Counted from the stretch's first letter, positions 1-8,508 are shown. The stretch is DNA of 33,630 nucleotides from Gammaproteobacteria bacterium (GCA_030594815.1 JAUVEN010000020.1:1-33630), one strand, 5' to 3'. The notes: generated from the sequence alone by a model not told the origin. Made by a program: numbers and translations.

Positions 1-1452
1 CGTTTAGGATTGGCTGCCTGGTTACCTATGACAGGTGATGAGGCATACTTTATTGTCTGGGGTAAGAATCTTGATTACGGTTATTATGATCACACGCCTT
101 TTGTTGGTTGGTTGCTGGCGGCATTATTAACCATTTCTGATACTGCATGGTGGCTAAGGCTGCCCTCTGTCTTGTTGCCTATCGTTATATCGTATGGCAT
201 TTATCGAATTTTATTGCCACGTTTGCCTCAATTTGCTGCCTGGAGTGCATTAGCCTATTTAGTTGCTCCGGTTAACTTGATCAATGTACTAATCACCACA
301 GATACTCCTCTAATATTTTTTAGTTTTCTTTCCGCCTGGTTTTTTTATCTTGCTTTATATGTATCTGAGTCTAAGCGTGACTTTCTATTAGCAGGCTTAT
401 TTTTAGGGTTAGCTTTCTTCTCAAAATATTTTGCTGTTTTATTAGGCTTTTCTTTTGGCTTATATATCGTATTGTTCCACAGAGAGAAAAAGAATTTAAT
501 TGGACTAGTTTTTATTTTATTGATGGTCGCACCTTTTGTCGGCCTGAACCTGTTATGGAATTATAACCATTGCTGGAATAATATTTTATTTAATCTTTTT
601 AATCGCACTGCCGGTTCTGATGAACCTTTAATAAGTTTAATGAAATATATGGGTATGCTGATTTACTTGTTCTCACCTGTTTTAATTTATTTTGTTATTA
701 GAAAGACATCAACAATTAAACAGCTTTGGTCTGAGAATGTTGGCCGACTCTATTTATGGCTTGCTTTTTTCCCTTTAGTATTATTTTTACTGTTGCTGCT
801 ACTGTTCCGTAAAGAAGTAGGTTTACACTGGGTATTTAGTTTTTATCCATTTGCATTTATTGCTTTAGCGGGTGTGTTGAGTCTCAAACAATGGCGATGG
901 ACATTCCATTTTATGTGGGTATTTAGTCTTATTCATGTTTTAGCTATAAGTAGCATTTTATTGCTTCCTGTAGAAACGTTTGCAAATAAAAAAGAAGCAG
1001 TAGAGAACTTAATCTTCGGTAAGTATCCAGAAGAAGTTTTAGCAAAACTCAAGCCTTATGAACAAGACTATACCTTCGCAACAATTAGTTATGGCATGTC
1101 TTCCGTTGCATCATATTATTCAAGGAAGCATTTTATAGTCTTTGATAAAGCCTCTTTTCATGCACGTGAAGATGAACGTTTAACCGATTACAAAAAACTG
1201 GATGGAAAGAATATCCTGATATTTAAACGTACCACCTCTAACCTCGATAAATTAAGTAAATATTTTTCAAGTAGCGAACGTAAAAGTTTTAAAGTGAGAG
1301 AGGCAACGTTTGAATTATTAATCGGTAATAACTTTAATTATGATTTGTACCGTGAAGAAGTGTTAAAGCCGATAGATCAGAGTTTTTATTCAATACCAGA
1401 TTGGCTTCCGGTTGGACAATGTGAGTTTAAGAACAAGTATGGGTTTGAATAA
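1..1452 (+). CDS. GT39/ArnT-like membrane glycosyltransferase, 5' end cut by window edge
   Basis: Integral membrane glycosyltransferase of the PMT/ArnT superfamily (GT39, PMT_2). The family transfers a sugar from a polyprenyl-phosphate carrier to an acceptor on the periplasmic side. The frame is open from base 1, and the first in-frame start-like codon (TTG at 10) has no upstream room, so the true start and part of the first membrane helix lie outside the window. The family signature is visible at once: TGDEAYF, then GYYDHTPFVGWL, with the acidic DE pair of the first periplasmic loop. About ten hydrophobic helices follow, then a soluble C-terminal part of about 130 residues. It converges on the lipid-linked pentose operon at 2106-8326, so a polyprenyl-phosphate pentose is a reasonable donor; that link is inference. 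The acceptor (lipid A, pilin or polysaccharide) cannot be read from the sequence. Confidence 0.85.
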   Translation, partial: RLGLAAWLPMTGDEAYFIVWGKNLDYGYYDHTPFVGWLLAALLTISDTAWWLRLPSVLLPIVISYGIYRILLPRLPQFAAWSALAYLVAPVNLINVLITTDTPLIFFSFLSAWFFYLALYVSESKRDFLLAGLFLGLAFFSKYFAVLLGFSFGLYIVLFHREKKNLIGLVFILLMVAPFVGLNLLWNYNHCWNNILFNLFNRTAGSDEPLISLMKYMGMLIYLFSPVLIYFVIRKTSTIKQLWSENVGRLYLWLAFFPLVLFLLLLLLFRKEVGLHWVFSFYPFAFIALAGVLSLKQWRWTFHFMWVFSLIHVLAISSILLLPVETFANKKEAVENLIFGKYPEEVLAKLKPYEQDYTFATISYGMSSVASYYSRKHFIVFDKASFHAREDERLTDYKKLDGKNILIFKRTTSNLDKLSKYFSSSERKSFKVREATFELLIGNNFNYDLYREEVLKPIDQSFYSIPDWLPVGQCEFKNKYGFE

Positions 1453-1711
1453 GATACACCTGCTAGCAAGCATTATTGTTGCTCGGGTTTTTAGTTAAAG
1501 AATTTTAATCACCTAAAGCAGTCTTTTATAATTAAAGATAAACATACAAAGTATGATGACATATTAATTTTATTTATAAAAAACATTATTGTTAACTCGA
1601 AAAAAATGTTACTCATCATCTAATTAACTGTTAGAGTTCGGGACAAATCATGGGAAAATCGGTAAGAACAAAGAATACTAATTCGTCACTAATACAGGAA
1701 GATTAATTGAT

Positions 1712-1954
1712 ATGACTAAAAGAAAAGGTATGCTACAGAAGATTTCACTCGTTTCAGCCGTGGTAAGTTATGTACTTGCGATTATTACGGGCGTTTTTCT
1801 TTATCTTCGATTGGAGAGTGTGGGTAGCGATAATCCCATATCGGCGAGCCTTATGGCATCGACTTTTTTCTTCATAGCTGTTGGAATTACTCTTAACTTC
1901 ATTGGAAAGGCAGATATACCGAGTTTTAAAATTGATGACTCTGAAGAGAAATAA
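1712..1954 (+). CDS. Small two-helix membrane protein, unknown function
   Basis: An 80-residue protein that I do not recognise. It has a basic N-terminus (MTKRKG), a first hydrophobic helix at about residues 11-32, a short loop, a second helix at about 44-64 and an acidic tail ending DDSEEK. This suggests an inner-membrane hairpin with both ends in the cytoplasm. A Shine-Dalgarno-like AGGAAG lies about ten bases before the ATG. The upstream 259 bases (1453-1711) hold no other convincing gene, only an 18-codon frame at 1650-1706. It is read in the same direction as the glycosyltransferase but is too far away to be called one operon. Confidence 0.6.
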   Translation: MTKRKGMLQKISLVSAVVSYVLAIITGVFLYLRLESVGSDNPISASLMASTFFFIAVGITLNFIGKADIPSFKIDDSEEK

Positions 1955-2105
1955 AAAAATTGAAAACCAGCATCATTTAAAGGACAAAGTTTATTATGTA
2001 TTAAATATTGATCATTTTATACTACGTTACGTTTCACAACACACCTTATTTTTATTATAAAGATACAGTGTTGCGTCGACTAGATGAAGTCGAAATAGAA
2101 AACAA

Positions 2106-2522
2106 TCAAACCTTTCGAAATGAAAAATATTTATGCCCAAAGTAGCTGCTAAGAACAGGAATACCCAGGCCAATTAAATGGGCAACTTCTTCAGGGTGGA
2201 AAGTGAATGAAATATATGGAAAGAAGTACTCTGCTAAACCTACACTAATTAACCAAACCTGGATCACCGCAAATATATTTACAATTGTAAAATCTCTAAG
2301 CTCATCTTTAAATGGACGCCCACTTTTCTCGAAGACATAATGTTTTGATAATAAAAACGCTGTAATCATGCCCACCAGGTATGCAAATATAATTGCATAT
2401 CGGTAAGAAACTAATTCACTAAAACCAATACGACTGACAAAATTAACCCCGGCAGAAAAGCCTCCGACCATAAGAAATTGGAAAAATTCGCTATGACTGG
2501 ATTTGGAATTGGATTTACTCAT
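2106..2522 (-). CDS. GtrA-family membrane protein
   Basis: A 138-residue protein with the GtrA fold signature: four hydrophobic helices, an early FLMVGGFSAGVNF segment, and a C-terminal aromatic/basic end (FGHKYFSFRKV) typical of the family. GtrA-like proteins are thought to help move polyprenyl-phosphate-linked sugars across the inner membrane; direct proof is limited to a few systems. It is the last gene of the leftward operon. Its ATG overlaps the stop of the preceding FAD oxidoreductase by four bases (ATGA), which implies translational coupling. Placed after enzymes that would make a lipid-linked pentose, it is the natural flippase candidate for this pathway (inference). No terminator is obvious downstream; only a weak six-base-pair hairpin lies near 2075-2095. 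Confidence 0.85.
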   Translation of the reverse strand: MSKSNSKSSHSEFFQFLMVGGFSAGVNFVSRIGFSELVSYRYAIIFAYLVGMITAFLLSKHYVFEKSGRPFKDELRDFTIVNIFAVIQVWLISVGLAEYFFPYISFTFHPEEVAHLIGLGIPVLSSYFGHKYFSFRKV

Positions 2523-3811
2523 AGCGCAGACATTTCTGCCAGTTGTTTACCTAGATGAATACTTTCTGAAATAGAACGGTCTTCCGGATAGTAATAAGAT
2601 GTATCTGCAATGAATAATCCTTCTATTTCTGATCGCATTGGTGGTAGGTGATGTGCAAAATCGGGTTGGCAAATGGGTTGAGCAAAAGCATAACGTGCAA
2701 CATTGATATCAATAAAATCTGAATCAATCAATTCAGGATTAAGTTTGCTTAAATAGGCTTTAGCTTCATCGATAAATTGTTCATCTGTCCATTTAAACTT
2801 ATCTAATGATTGCGGCATGTAATAAGGGACATAAATTATATGCTCAGATAAAGGGCGGAGGTTACTCATTTCGATCACACCTGGTATTTCGAAGTTATCA
2901 TCGCTTATATTTAACCAAAAATTGGGTGTTACTGCTTTTTTAAGTTTAAAAAGTAAACAGACAACACCGATATTCTGAACTTGTTTGTATTGAATTAAAT
3001 GCTCATCAGGTAATTGTGGGATTAATTTTGGCAGATACTGTAAAGGAATAGTACTGATTACCTGATCGTAGTATAATTCTTTATCTTCTACCTTAATGCC
3101 TGTAACTTTATTATTGCTATCACTTATAACTTCACTGACAGGTGTGTTCAGTAATACCTGGCCACCTTTATTTTCAATTTCTTGTTGTAAGCGGTTTAGC
3201 AATGTTTCTGAACCATCTTCTATATATCCTAGAGATTCCTGAAATATACTACGACGAGAGGTACCCATGCGACGAATACGCGCCCAGATCCATGCTGCTG
3301 ACAGGTTGCCGGTATAGTGGTGGAATTTTAGTTTAAAGAGACGTTCCCATAAAATCTTATAGGATTTTTCTCCACCGCCTTTTTTTAACCAGTTAACCGC
3401 ATCAACAGAATCAAGATCTTTCCACTGATCTTTTTTTCGTTTAGATGAAAAAAACATATGTGCGCCATAACGCAATTTTGATATTAAATCGAGATGAGGA
3501 AATTTAAGTAAGGAAAAAGGATCACCCCACTTATGAAGTTGACCGTTATAGTAATAGCCCATTTTAGTATCAACCCAATGCAACTTATCTCGCATATTGA
3601 GTTCATCCATTAAATCGAATAAAGGTTGATCCTGGCCGCAGACAAAATGGTAGTAACGTTCGATGTTCATTCCATTAAAGTCAAAGTGCGCTGACATACC
3701 GCCAATACGATCATCAAATTCATAGATATCAACCTGCTTTCCTTGTTTAGCAAGTTCGTAGGCAGCGGCGAGTCCCATTGGGCCTGCACCGATAATAGCG
3801 ACTTTAGTCAT
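2519..3811 (-). CDS. FAD/NAD(P)-dependent oxidoreductase, amine-oxidase/UDP-Galp-mutase-like
   Basis: A 430-residue flavoprotein. The dinucleotide-binding motif is at the extreme N-terminus (residues 8-13, GAGPMG), followed by the acidic strand end and the RIGGMSAHF loop seen in protoporphyrinogen-oxidase and UDP-galactopyranose-mutase-like enzymes. A second FAD-contact motif appears near the C-terminus (GLFIADTSYYYPEDRS). No membrane helices are evident. The gene sits between the epimerase and gtrA and overlaps gtrA by four bases. Family members in envelope-sugar clusters act on sugar nucleotides or lipid-linked sugars, but substrate and reaction cannot be deduced here. A mutase role is possible in principle, since UDP-galactopyranose mutase shares this fold, but I cannot see its specific active-site residues with confidence. 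Confidence 0.75.
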   Translation of the reverse strand: MTKVAIIGAGPMGLAAAYELAKQGKQVDIYEFDDRIGGMSAHFDFNGMNIERYYHFVCGQDQPLFDLMDELNMRDKLHWVDTKMGYYYNGQLHKWGDPFSLLKFPHLDLISKLRYGAHMFFSSKRKKDQWKDLDSVDAVNWLKKGGGEKSYKILWERLFKLKFHHYTGNLSAAWIWARIRRMGTSRRSIFQESLGYIEDGSETLLNRLQQEIENKGGQVLLNTPVSEVISDSNNKVTGIKVEDKELYYDQVISTIPLQYLPKLIPQLPDEHLIQYKQVQNIGVVCLLFKLKKAVTPNFWLNISDDNFEIPGVIEMSNLRPLSEHIIYVPYYMPQSLDKFKWTDEQFIDEAKAYLSKLNPELIDSDFIDINVARYAFAQPICQPDFAHHLPPMRSEIEGLFIADTSYYYPEDRSISESIHLGKQLAEMSAL

Positions 3812-3820
3812 TTGCTAGTC

Positions 3821-4780
3821 CTAAAAATGTAAAATATATTTACTGTATGTCTCATCAAGGTAGGTTTCTTTTAAGGCAACATCCAGTGGTGTTGATTCAA
3901 CCTCAAATATTTCCCACCAGGGTATCAATTCAAACTCTTCATGAATGATGAGTGCCTTAAGCTGTGAAGTTGTAAATGGAGGATCACGATCAAAAATTGC
4001 ATAAATTTTTAATAAAGTCCAAAAGAACCAGTAGGGGATATGCATGATCCAGGTACTTAAACCTAAAGTGTTCTTGATGGCCTTGATAATATCAACATAA
4101 TCAATTTTCTCACGACCGGTAATATTAAAGACTTCATTGTGTGGCTGCTTAAACATAGCGCTGATAATAATATTACAGAAATCACCAACGTAGAGCGGCT
4201 GGCGCATAAAACGACCGTGTGAAGGAATTGGGAAAACTGGTATTTTTGCCATAAAACGCGATAGCCAGCCTAAGTGTTTTCTGTCGAACCAACCAAACAT
4301 GAGTGTTGGGCGTAAAATACAATGTGCAATGCCGCTGTTAATAACCCGGTTTTCCTGATCTTCTTTTGTTTGCGTATAAAAATCATCGGCTTCTGATTCT
4401 AAAACAGAAGAACTAATATGAACAATATAAGGTACGTTATATTGTTTTGCTGAATGTAGTATTTTTTCAGTTGAAGTCACGTTATTACGAATGAAAGGTT
4501 CAATGGTTAAACCACCGATCTGTGCCTGTAACATGATGATCATATCTGCATCTTGCAGGCTTGATTGCCACTCACCCTCTTCAGCAAGATCAGCTTCAAT
4601 GACTGTGATATCAGGATGAAGATCAGCAAGCATTTTAGTATTGTTTTTATGCTTATCAATCGCCACCAGGTTGGTATAACCGGCCTTCATTAAAAAGACG
4701 ATTAAGTTTTGTCCTACCAGGCCAGCAGCACCCGGGATAACGATTTTGCTATCTTTTGTTATGTTAACAAATGCATTCAT
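3821..4780 (-). CDS. NAD-dependent epimerase/dehydratase (extended SDR)
   Basis: A 319-residue extended short-chain dehydrogenase/reductase. Residues 16-22 (IPGAAGLVG) match the Rossmann glycine motif. SSS near residues 123-125 and YTQTK (YxxxK) supply the catalytic Ser-Tyr-Lys set, with the usual spacing slightly compressed. The C-terminal substrate-binding half contains the VFNITGRE motif common in nucleotide-sugar epimerases. The aromatic-rich stretch near 245-262 may lie at the membrane surface. The start overlaps the end of the upstream SDR gene by four bases and the FAD gene follows nine bases later, so it is a tightly coupled operon member. It may alter the sugar before or after lipid linkage. 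The true substrate is unknown, and the mycobacterial arabinose pathway has no obvious counterpart for it. Confidence 0.75.
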   Translation of the reverse strand: MNAFVNITKDSKIVIPGAAGLVGQNLIVFLMKAGYTNLVAIDKHKNNTKMLADLHPDITVIEADLAEEGEWQSSLQDADMIIMLQAQIGGLTIEPFIRNNVTSTEKILHSAKQYNVPYIVHISSSVLESEADDFYTQTKEDQENRVINSGIAHCILRPTLMFGWFDRKHLGWLSRFMAKIPVFPIPSHGRFMRQPLYVGDFCNIIISAMFKQPHNEVFNITGREKIDYVDIIKAIKNTLGLSTWIMHIPYWFFWTLLKIYAIFDRDPPFTTSQLKALIIHEEFELIPWWEIFEVESTPLDVALKETYLDETYSKYILHF

Positions 4781-5514
4781 AGTGATAGATACTTAAATAT
4801 TTTTTCTGGAATAGATTTAATAATTAGCATGATATAGCGCCAGAAGAAGGGTAGGTAAGCGACCTCGCGTTTTTTCTTAATGGCATTGTAAATGCCTTTA
4901 CTAATAATTTCCGGTGAGACCCATAAGAGACCTTTTTTAAAGTCTTTCGTCATTGGTGTATCAACGAATCCAGGTTTTATGGTTAAGACATGAACTTTTG
5001 ATTTAGATAATCGATTACGCAATCCTTGTAAAAATATCGTTAAGGCACCTTTGGCTGTTCCATAGATATAATTACTCTGACGGCCGCGGTCTCCAGAAGG
5101 CGATGAAATGACAGCAATGGTACCTGAGCCCTGTTGTTCAAATTGATTTGCCAATAGTGTTAAAAGCGAAATAACACTGAGACAATTTATTTGTAATTCT
5201 TTAAGTGTATTTGCATAATTTTTTTCACCATTTTTTTGATCACCTAATGTGCCATAGGCAACAAGAACGGTATCAATGGTTCCCATTGTTTCAGTCACAC
5301 GTTTTATAAGTTCAATATGGTTCTTATCATCGGAGAGATCGAGAGACTCAATATTTACTGATGTTGCACCACGCACTAACATGTCTTGTTTCATACTTGT
5401 CAGTTTGTCTTTATTACGGGCAACTAAAAACAAGTTATGCTCGTCCGCGGCAAAAAGACGCGTTGTATGTTTTGCGATGGTGGACGTTGCACCTAAAATT
5501 AATATGTTTGACAT
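4777..5514 (-). CDS. dprE2: DprE2-like short-chain dehydrogenase (decaprenylphosphoryl-2-keto-ribose reductase homologue)
   Basis: A 245-residue SDR. In mycobacteria DprE2 reduces the 2-keto intermediate made by DprE1, giving decaprenyl-phosphoryl arabinofuranose. Visible features are the N-terminal NAD(P) motif (GATSTIAK), SSPSGDRGRQSN, the catalytic YGTAK (YxxxK), KPGFVDTPMT and a C-terminal WRYIMLIIKSIPEKIFK segment. From memory, the DprE2 of Mycobacterium has closely matching blocks at the same places, including the RYxM...IPxxIF tail that may contact the membrane. Length is close to the family norm. The gene lies directly after the DprE1 homologue, the same pairing as in mycobacteria, and its stop overlaps the next start by four bases. 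Confidence in the SDR call is very high, and in the DprE2-type role fairly high. Confidence 0.82.
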   Translation of the reverse strand: MSNILILGATSTIAKHTTRLFAADEHNLFLVARNKDKLTSMKQDMLVRGATSVNIESLDLSDDKNHIELIKRVTETMGTIDTVLVAYGTLGDQKNGEKNYANTLKELQINCLSVISLLTLLANQFEQQGSGTIAVISSPSGDRGRQSNYIYGTAKGALTIFLQGLRNRLSKSKVHVLTIKPGFVDTPMTKDFKKGLLWVSPEIISKGIYNAIKKKREVAYLPFFWRYIMLIIKSIPEKIFKYLSL

Positions 5515-5542
5515 AATACTATCCTGATTTAATCATTCTGGA

Positions 5543-6868
5543 TTATTTTTTACTCGGCCTTACTCTGCGCTTAAAGTTGGATGAGAAACTTGGATCAATA
5601 AAAGATTCAAACTCTTTCCAATTTGGATAATATTGCGCAAAAGCATCCGGACTCATTCGTGCATCTTTGGCAGGGTAAACTGAGCCATTATATTTTAACG
5701 TGATGGTATCTAACGTGTTTAGTAGATCTAATGTCTTTTGGCCACGGTTTGGAAAATCTAATGCTAAAGTAGTTCCTTTACGCGGAAAAGAAAGTAAACC
5801 CGGTGACTTAATATCGCCAAATTCTTTCAAGACGCTAAGAAAAGAGGCTTGGCCACTATCTGCAATGAGCGCAATCATTTCATTCATTGCTGTTTCACGA
5901 TGTTCTGTTGGAATAAGACATTGGTATTGCATAAAGCCGCGTTTACCATAAAGTCTATTCCAGTGTGCAATAGAATCTAACGGGTAGAAAAACGGATCAA
6001 AATCGACAACTGAAAATTGTTTGATCGGACGTTTAAAATAAAGATGATTAAATGCATTTACCGTATATTTATTTAAAAGGAAACCAGGCGCATCAAAAGG
6101 TACTGAGAGTTTTGATGTTTTAAATTTATGTTTTTTCTTTGACTCGCAATGGTTACCGCGTATAAATAAACCACGACCTAATTCATCACCAGTGGCAAGA
6201 CAATCAATCCAGGCAACGGTATATTCCCAGTCTTTATCTGACTCATCCGATAAACTATAAAATTCTTTTAGATTATTAAAGCGTATGGTTTCCTGTTCGA
6301 TATTGCTACCGGGTATTTTCTTTAAAGAAAATTCTACCCAGTTAATTAAGCCTGTTAGCCCAAGTCCGCCAATAGTGGCATTAAATAACTCACTATTTTC
6401 AGTTGGGCTACAAATTAAACGATCACCATTTGAACGTAATAATTCAAATTTTAGAATGTAACGACCAAATGTTCCGGCTTTGTGATGGTTTTTACCATGC
6501 ACATCATTTGCGATTGCGCCGCCCACACTAACGTATTTTGTTCCTGGTGTTACCGGTAAAAACCAGTTATGCGGGATAATGAGTTGCAGGATATTTTCAA
6601 AAGTTACACCTGCTTCACAGCGCAAGATGCCTTTTTCTTTATCGTATTCTATAAAGTGATCGAGATGCTGAGTATCAAGCAGGATTCCATCTTCATTTAG
6701 ACAGACATCACCGTAGCTGCGACCCTGACCATAAGCGAGAAAGAGTGGAGCATCTGTAGCGCTCTCATTTGTATCAGGGAATGAAAATGAATCAGGATAA
6801 ACATGATAAATATCCTGTTTATCTTTGTCGATTTTTGGGTAACGTCCCCATGATTGATATTGTTTCAT
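5543..6868 (-). CDS. dprE1: DprE1-like FAD-dependent oxidase (polyprenylphosphoryl-ribose 2'-oxidase homologue)
   Basis: A 441-residue flavoprotein of the vanillyl-alcohol-oxidase type. In mycobacteria DprE1 oxidises the 2-hydroxyl of lipid-linked ribose as the first half of its epimerisation to arabinose. Landmarks match DprE1 as I remember it: GQGRSYGD (47-54), PGTKYVSVGGAIANDVHGKNHH (first residues 108-117, FAD motif ending at 129), GGLGLTG (167-173), FFYPLD with AHWNRLYG, and YPAKDAR with the catalytic-type Lys at 401. The covalent benzothiazinone-target Cys of mycobacterial DprE1 is replaced by Ala369 in TLALDFP. No signal peptide or membrane helix is seen. It follows the HAD-UbiA gene by six bases and precedes the DprE2 homologue, so gene order mirrors the biochemical order. 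Confidence 0.88.
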   Translation of the reverse strand: MKQYQSWGRYPKIDKDKQDIYHVYPDSFSFPDTNESATDAPLFLAYGQGRSYGDVCLNEDGILLDTQHLDHFIEYDKEKGILRCEAGVTFENILQLIIPHNWFLPVTPGTKYVSVGGAIANDVHGKNHHKAGTFGRYILKFELLRSNGDRLICSPTENSELFNATIGGLGLTGLINWVEFSLKKIPGSNIEQETIRFNNLKEFYSLSDESDKDWEYTVAWIDCLATGDELGRGLFIRGNHCESKKKHKFKTSKLSVPFDAPGFLLNKYTVNAFNHLYFKRPIKQFSVVDFDPFFYPLDSIAHWNRLYGKRGFMQYQCLIPTEHRETAMNEMIALIADSGQASFLSVLKEFGDIKSPGLLSFPRKGTTLALDFPNRGQKTLDLLNTLDTITLKYNGSVYPAKDARMSPDAFAQYYPNWKEFESFIDPSFSSNFKRRVRPSKK

Positions 6869-6874
6869 TTTAAA

Positions 6875-8326
6875 TTACAACGCTAAATATAAACTGATAG
6901 CAACAAAAAGACTGACGACATAACTACATTTGTCATGTATCGCAAAGAGAACAGGATCTTCATTCATTTGGCCACGAAACGCGAGTAGCCACATGTGACT
7001 AATCCAGTATAGAACAGCCACAGCTACAAACCATAACCAGTTCGGATTATTATATAAGTTGCTGGCTTGTAAATCATGGGTATAAAAAACAAGAACCAGC
7101 ACAGAAATATAACCACTACTAATACCAAATAAACTTACAGCAGGTAAATCATCAACATGATATCCACGTGAGATAGAAGTTGTTTCACCTTGTTGAACCA
7201 GATTTTTTAATTCGGAAAATCTTTTGATTAAAGCCAGTGAGAGAAATATAAACATTGAGAATGCGAGTAACCAATGAGAAAGAGGAACATTAATTGCGAT
7301 AGCGCCAGCAATGATACGAATGGTATATAAACTGGTTAAGGTAATAACATCCAGCAATGCAATTGGTTTTAAGAATAATGAATATGCTGTTGTTAAAACA
7401 AGATAAACAATAAGTACAGAAACAAAATCCGTACTGATTTGACTGGCTAACAAAAATGAAAGAATAACTAGCACAGGAATCATCATTATTGCTGCTTGAA
7501 TTGATAAAATTCCTGCGGCTAGTGGACGATTTCTTTTTGTATGATGTTTTCTATCTGCTTCCAGATCGATGAGATCGTTTATCAGGTAAATTGATGATGC
7601 CGCAAAACCGAATGAGAAAAAGGCCAGTATAATTGCTTCAAAGGCTTCAGTGTTAGACCAGCTATGAGAAAGAATGAGCGCGGTAAAAACCAGTATATTT
7701 TTAACCCACTGGTGAATGCGTAATGCTTTAAATATTACCTTAAATGAAACTTTATGTTCACTCGGTAATATTTCTTCAACCGTCGTTATTTTTTTTGCTT
7801 CATTCACCAGGTTTTCTGAACCATTTACAACAATTGCAGCGGCTGCATGTTGCCAAACTTTTAAATCAATTTTGGCATTACCGGCATAAACGAACCCATT
7901 TTCACCGAATTTATCGACTAATACACTGGCTTTATTCTTCCCGGATAAATTATGTTTTTTATCACTGGCCAGAATTTCATCAAATATATTGAGGTGTGAT
8001 GAAATGGCTTCTGCAATTTTCTTATTCGCTGCGGTAACTAAAACAATGTGTCGATTGTGTAAGCGCTGATGTGTCAGGTATTTTAATAAGTTGGTGTTAA
8101 ACGGTAACGATGCAGGTGACAGTTCAACATGCTCACTGACTTTTTCCTTGAAGCCCGCTTTGCCCAAAAATAACCATAAAGGCAACAAAATAAGCATAAG
8201 TGGATTTTGACTGATCAAACGAAGACACGACTCCCAAAGTGAGTCGGTTTGGATGAGGGTGCCATCAAGATCAACGCACAGAGGTAGCGAAGTGTTAATA
8301 AGTGTTTCGGAATCAGAATTCGTCAT
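6875..8326 (-). CDS. HAD phosphatase-UbiA prenyltransferase fusion, DPPR-synthase-like
   Basis: A 483-residue two-domain protein. Residues 15-185 form a HAD-superfamily domain with motif I DLDGT at 19-23, a VTAANKK motif II region near 97-103 and GNAKID (149-154) as the acidic motif. Residues 195-483 form a multi-helix UbiA prenyltransferase with NDLIDLEAD (250-258) and TKRNRPLAAG (263-272). That second block is very close to the signature of mycobacterial Rv3806c, which adds phosphoribosyl to decaprenyl phosphate. RIHQWVKN (203-210) also fits that group. Inference: the UbiA half makes polyprenyl-phosphoryl-5-phosphoribose and the HAD half removes the 5-phosphate, a step done by a separate enzyme in mycobacteria. 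It is the first gene of the leftward operon. The start ATG follows a 180-base divergent promoter region shared with the Sel1 gene. Confidence 0.87.
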   Translation of the reverse strand: MTNSDSETLINTSLPLCVDLDGTLIQTDSLWESCLRLISQNPLMLILLPLWLFLGKAGFKEKVSEHVELSPASLPFNTNLLKYLTHQRLHNRHIVLVTAANKKIAEAISSHLNIFDEILASDKKHNLSGKNKASVLVDKFGENGFVYAGNAKIDLKVWQHAAAAIVVNGSENLVNEAKKITTVEEILPSEHKVSFKVIFKALRIHQWVKNILVFTALILSHSWSNTEAFEAIILAFFSFGFAASSIYLINDLIDLEADRKHHTKRNRPLAAGILSIQAAIMMIPVLVILSFLLASQISTDFVSVLIVYLVLTTAYSLFLKPIALLDVITLTSLYTIRIIAGAIAINVPLSHWLLAFSMFIFLSLALIKRFSELKNLVQQGETTSISRGYHVDDLPAVSLFGISSGYISVLVLVFYTHDLQASNLYNNPNWLWFVAVAVLYWISHMWLLAFRGQMNEDPVLFAIHDKCSYVVSLFVAISLYLAL

Positions 8327-8508
8327 AATATTTGTTATTTTCAGGGTGAATAATCCATTTTAACTCTATGATTTTAAAAGGCAAATAAATTCTTTAAAGA
8401 CTGCGACGAAAGGGTCGCTAAATTTTATAGGAATACATGAATTACCGCGCCTGAATCGGAGTTTAGGAATAGTAGAAATGGAATTCTTCCATATTGGAGG
8501 AAATCTCA

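Noticed and set aside
1650-1706. 18-codon frame just before the small membrane protein gene
   Set aside because: No ribosome site of its own, no recognisable product, and length easily met by chance; kept only as a remote leader-peptide possibility.
8494-8508. TTG start giving the Sel1 protein five more residues
   Set aside because: The strong GGAGGA lies inside this extension and is well placed for the ATG at 8509.
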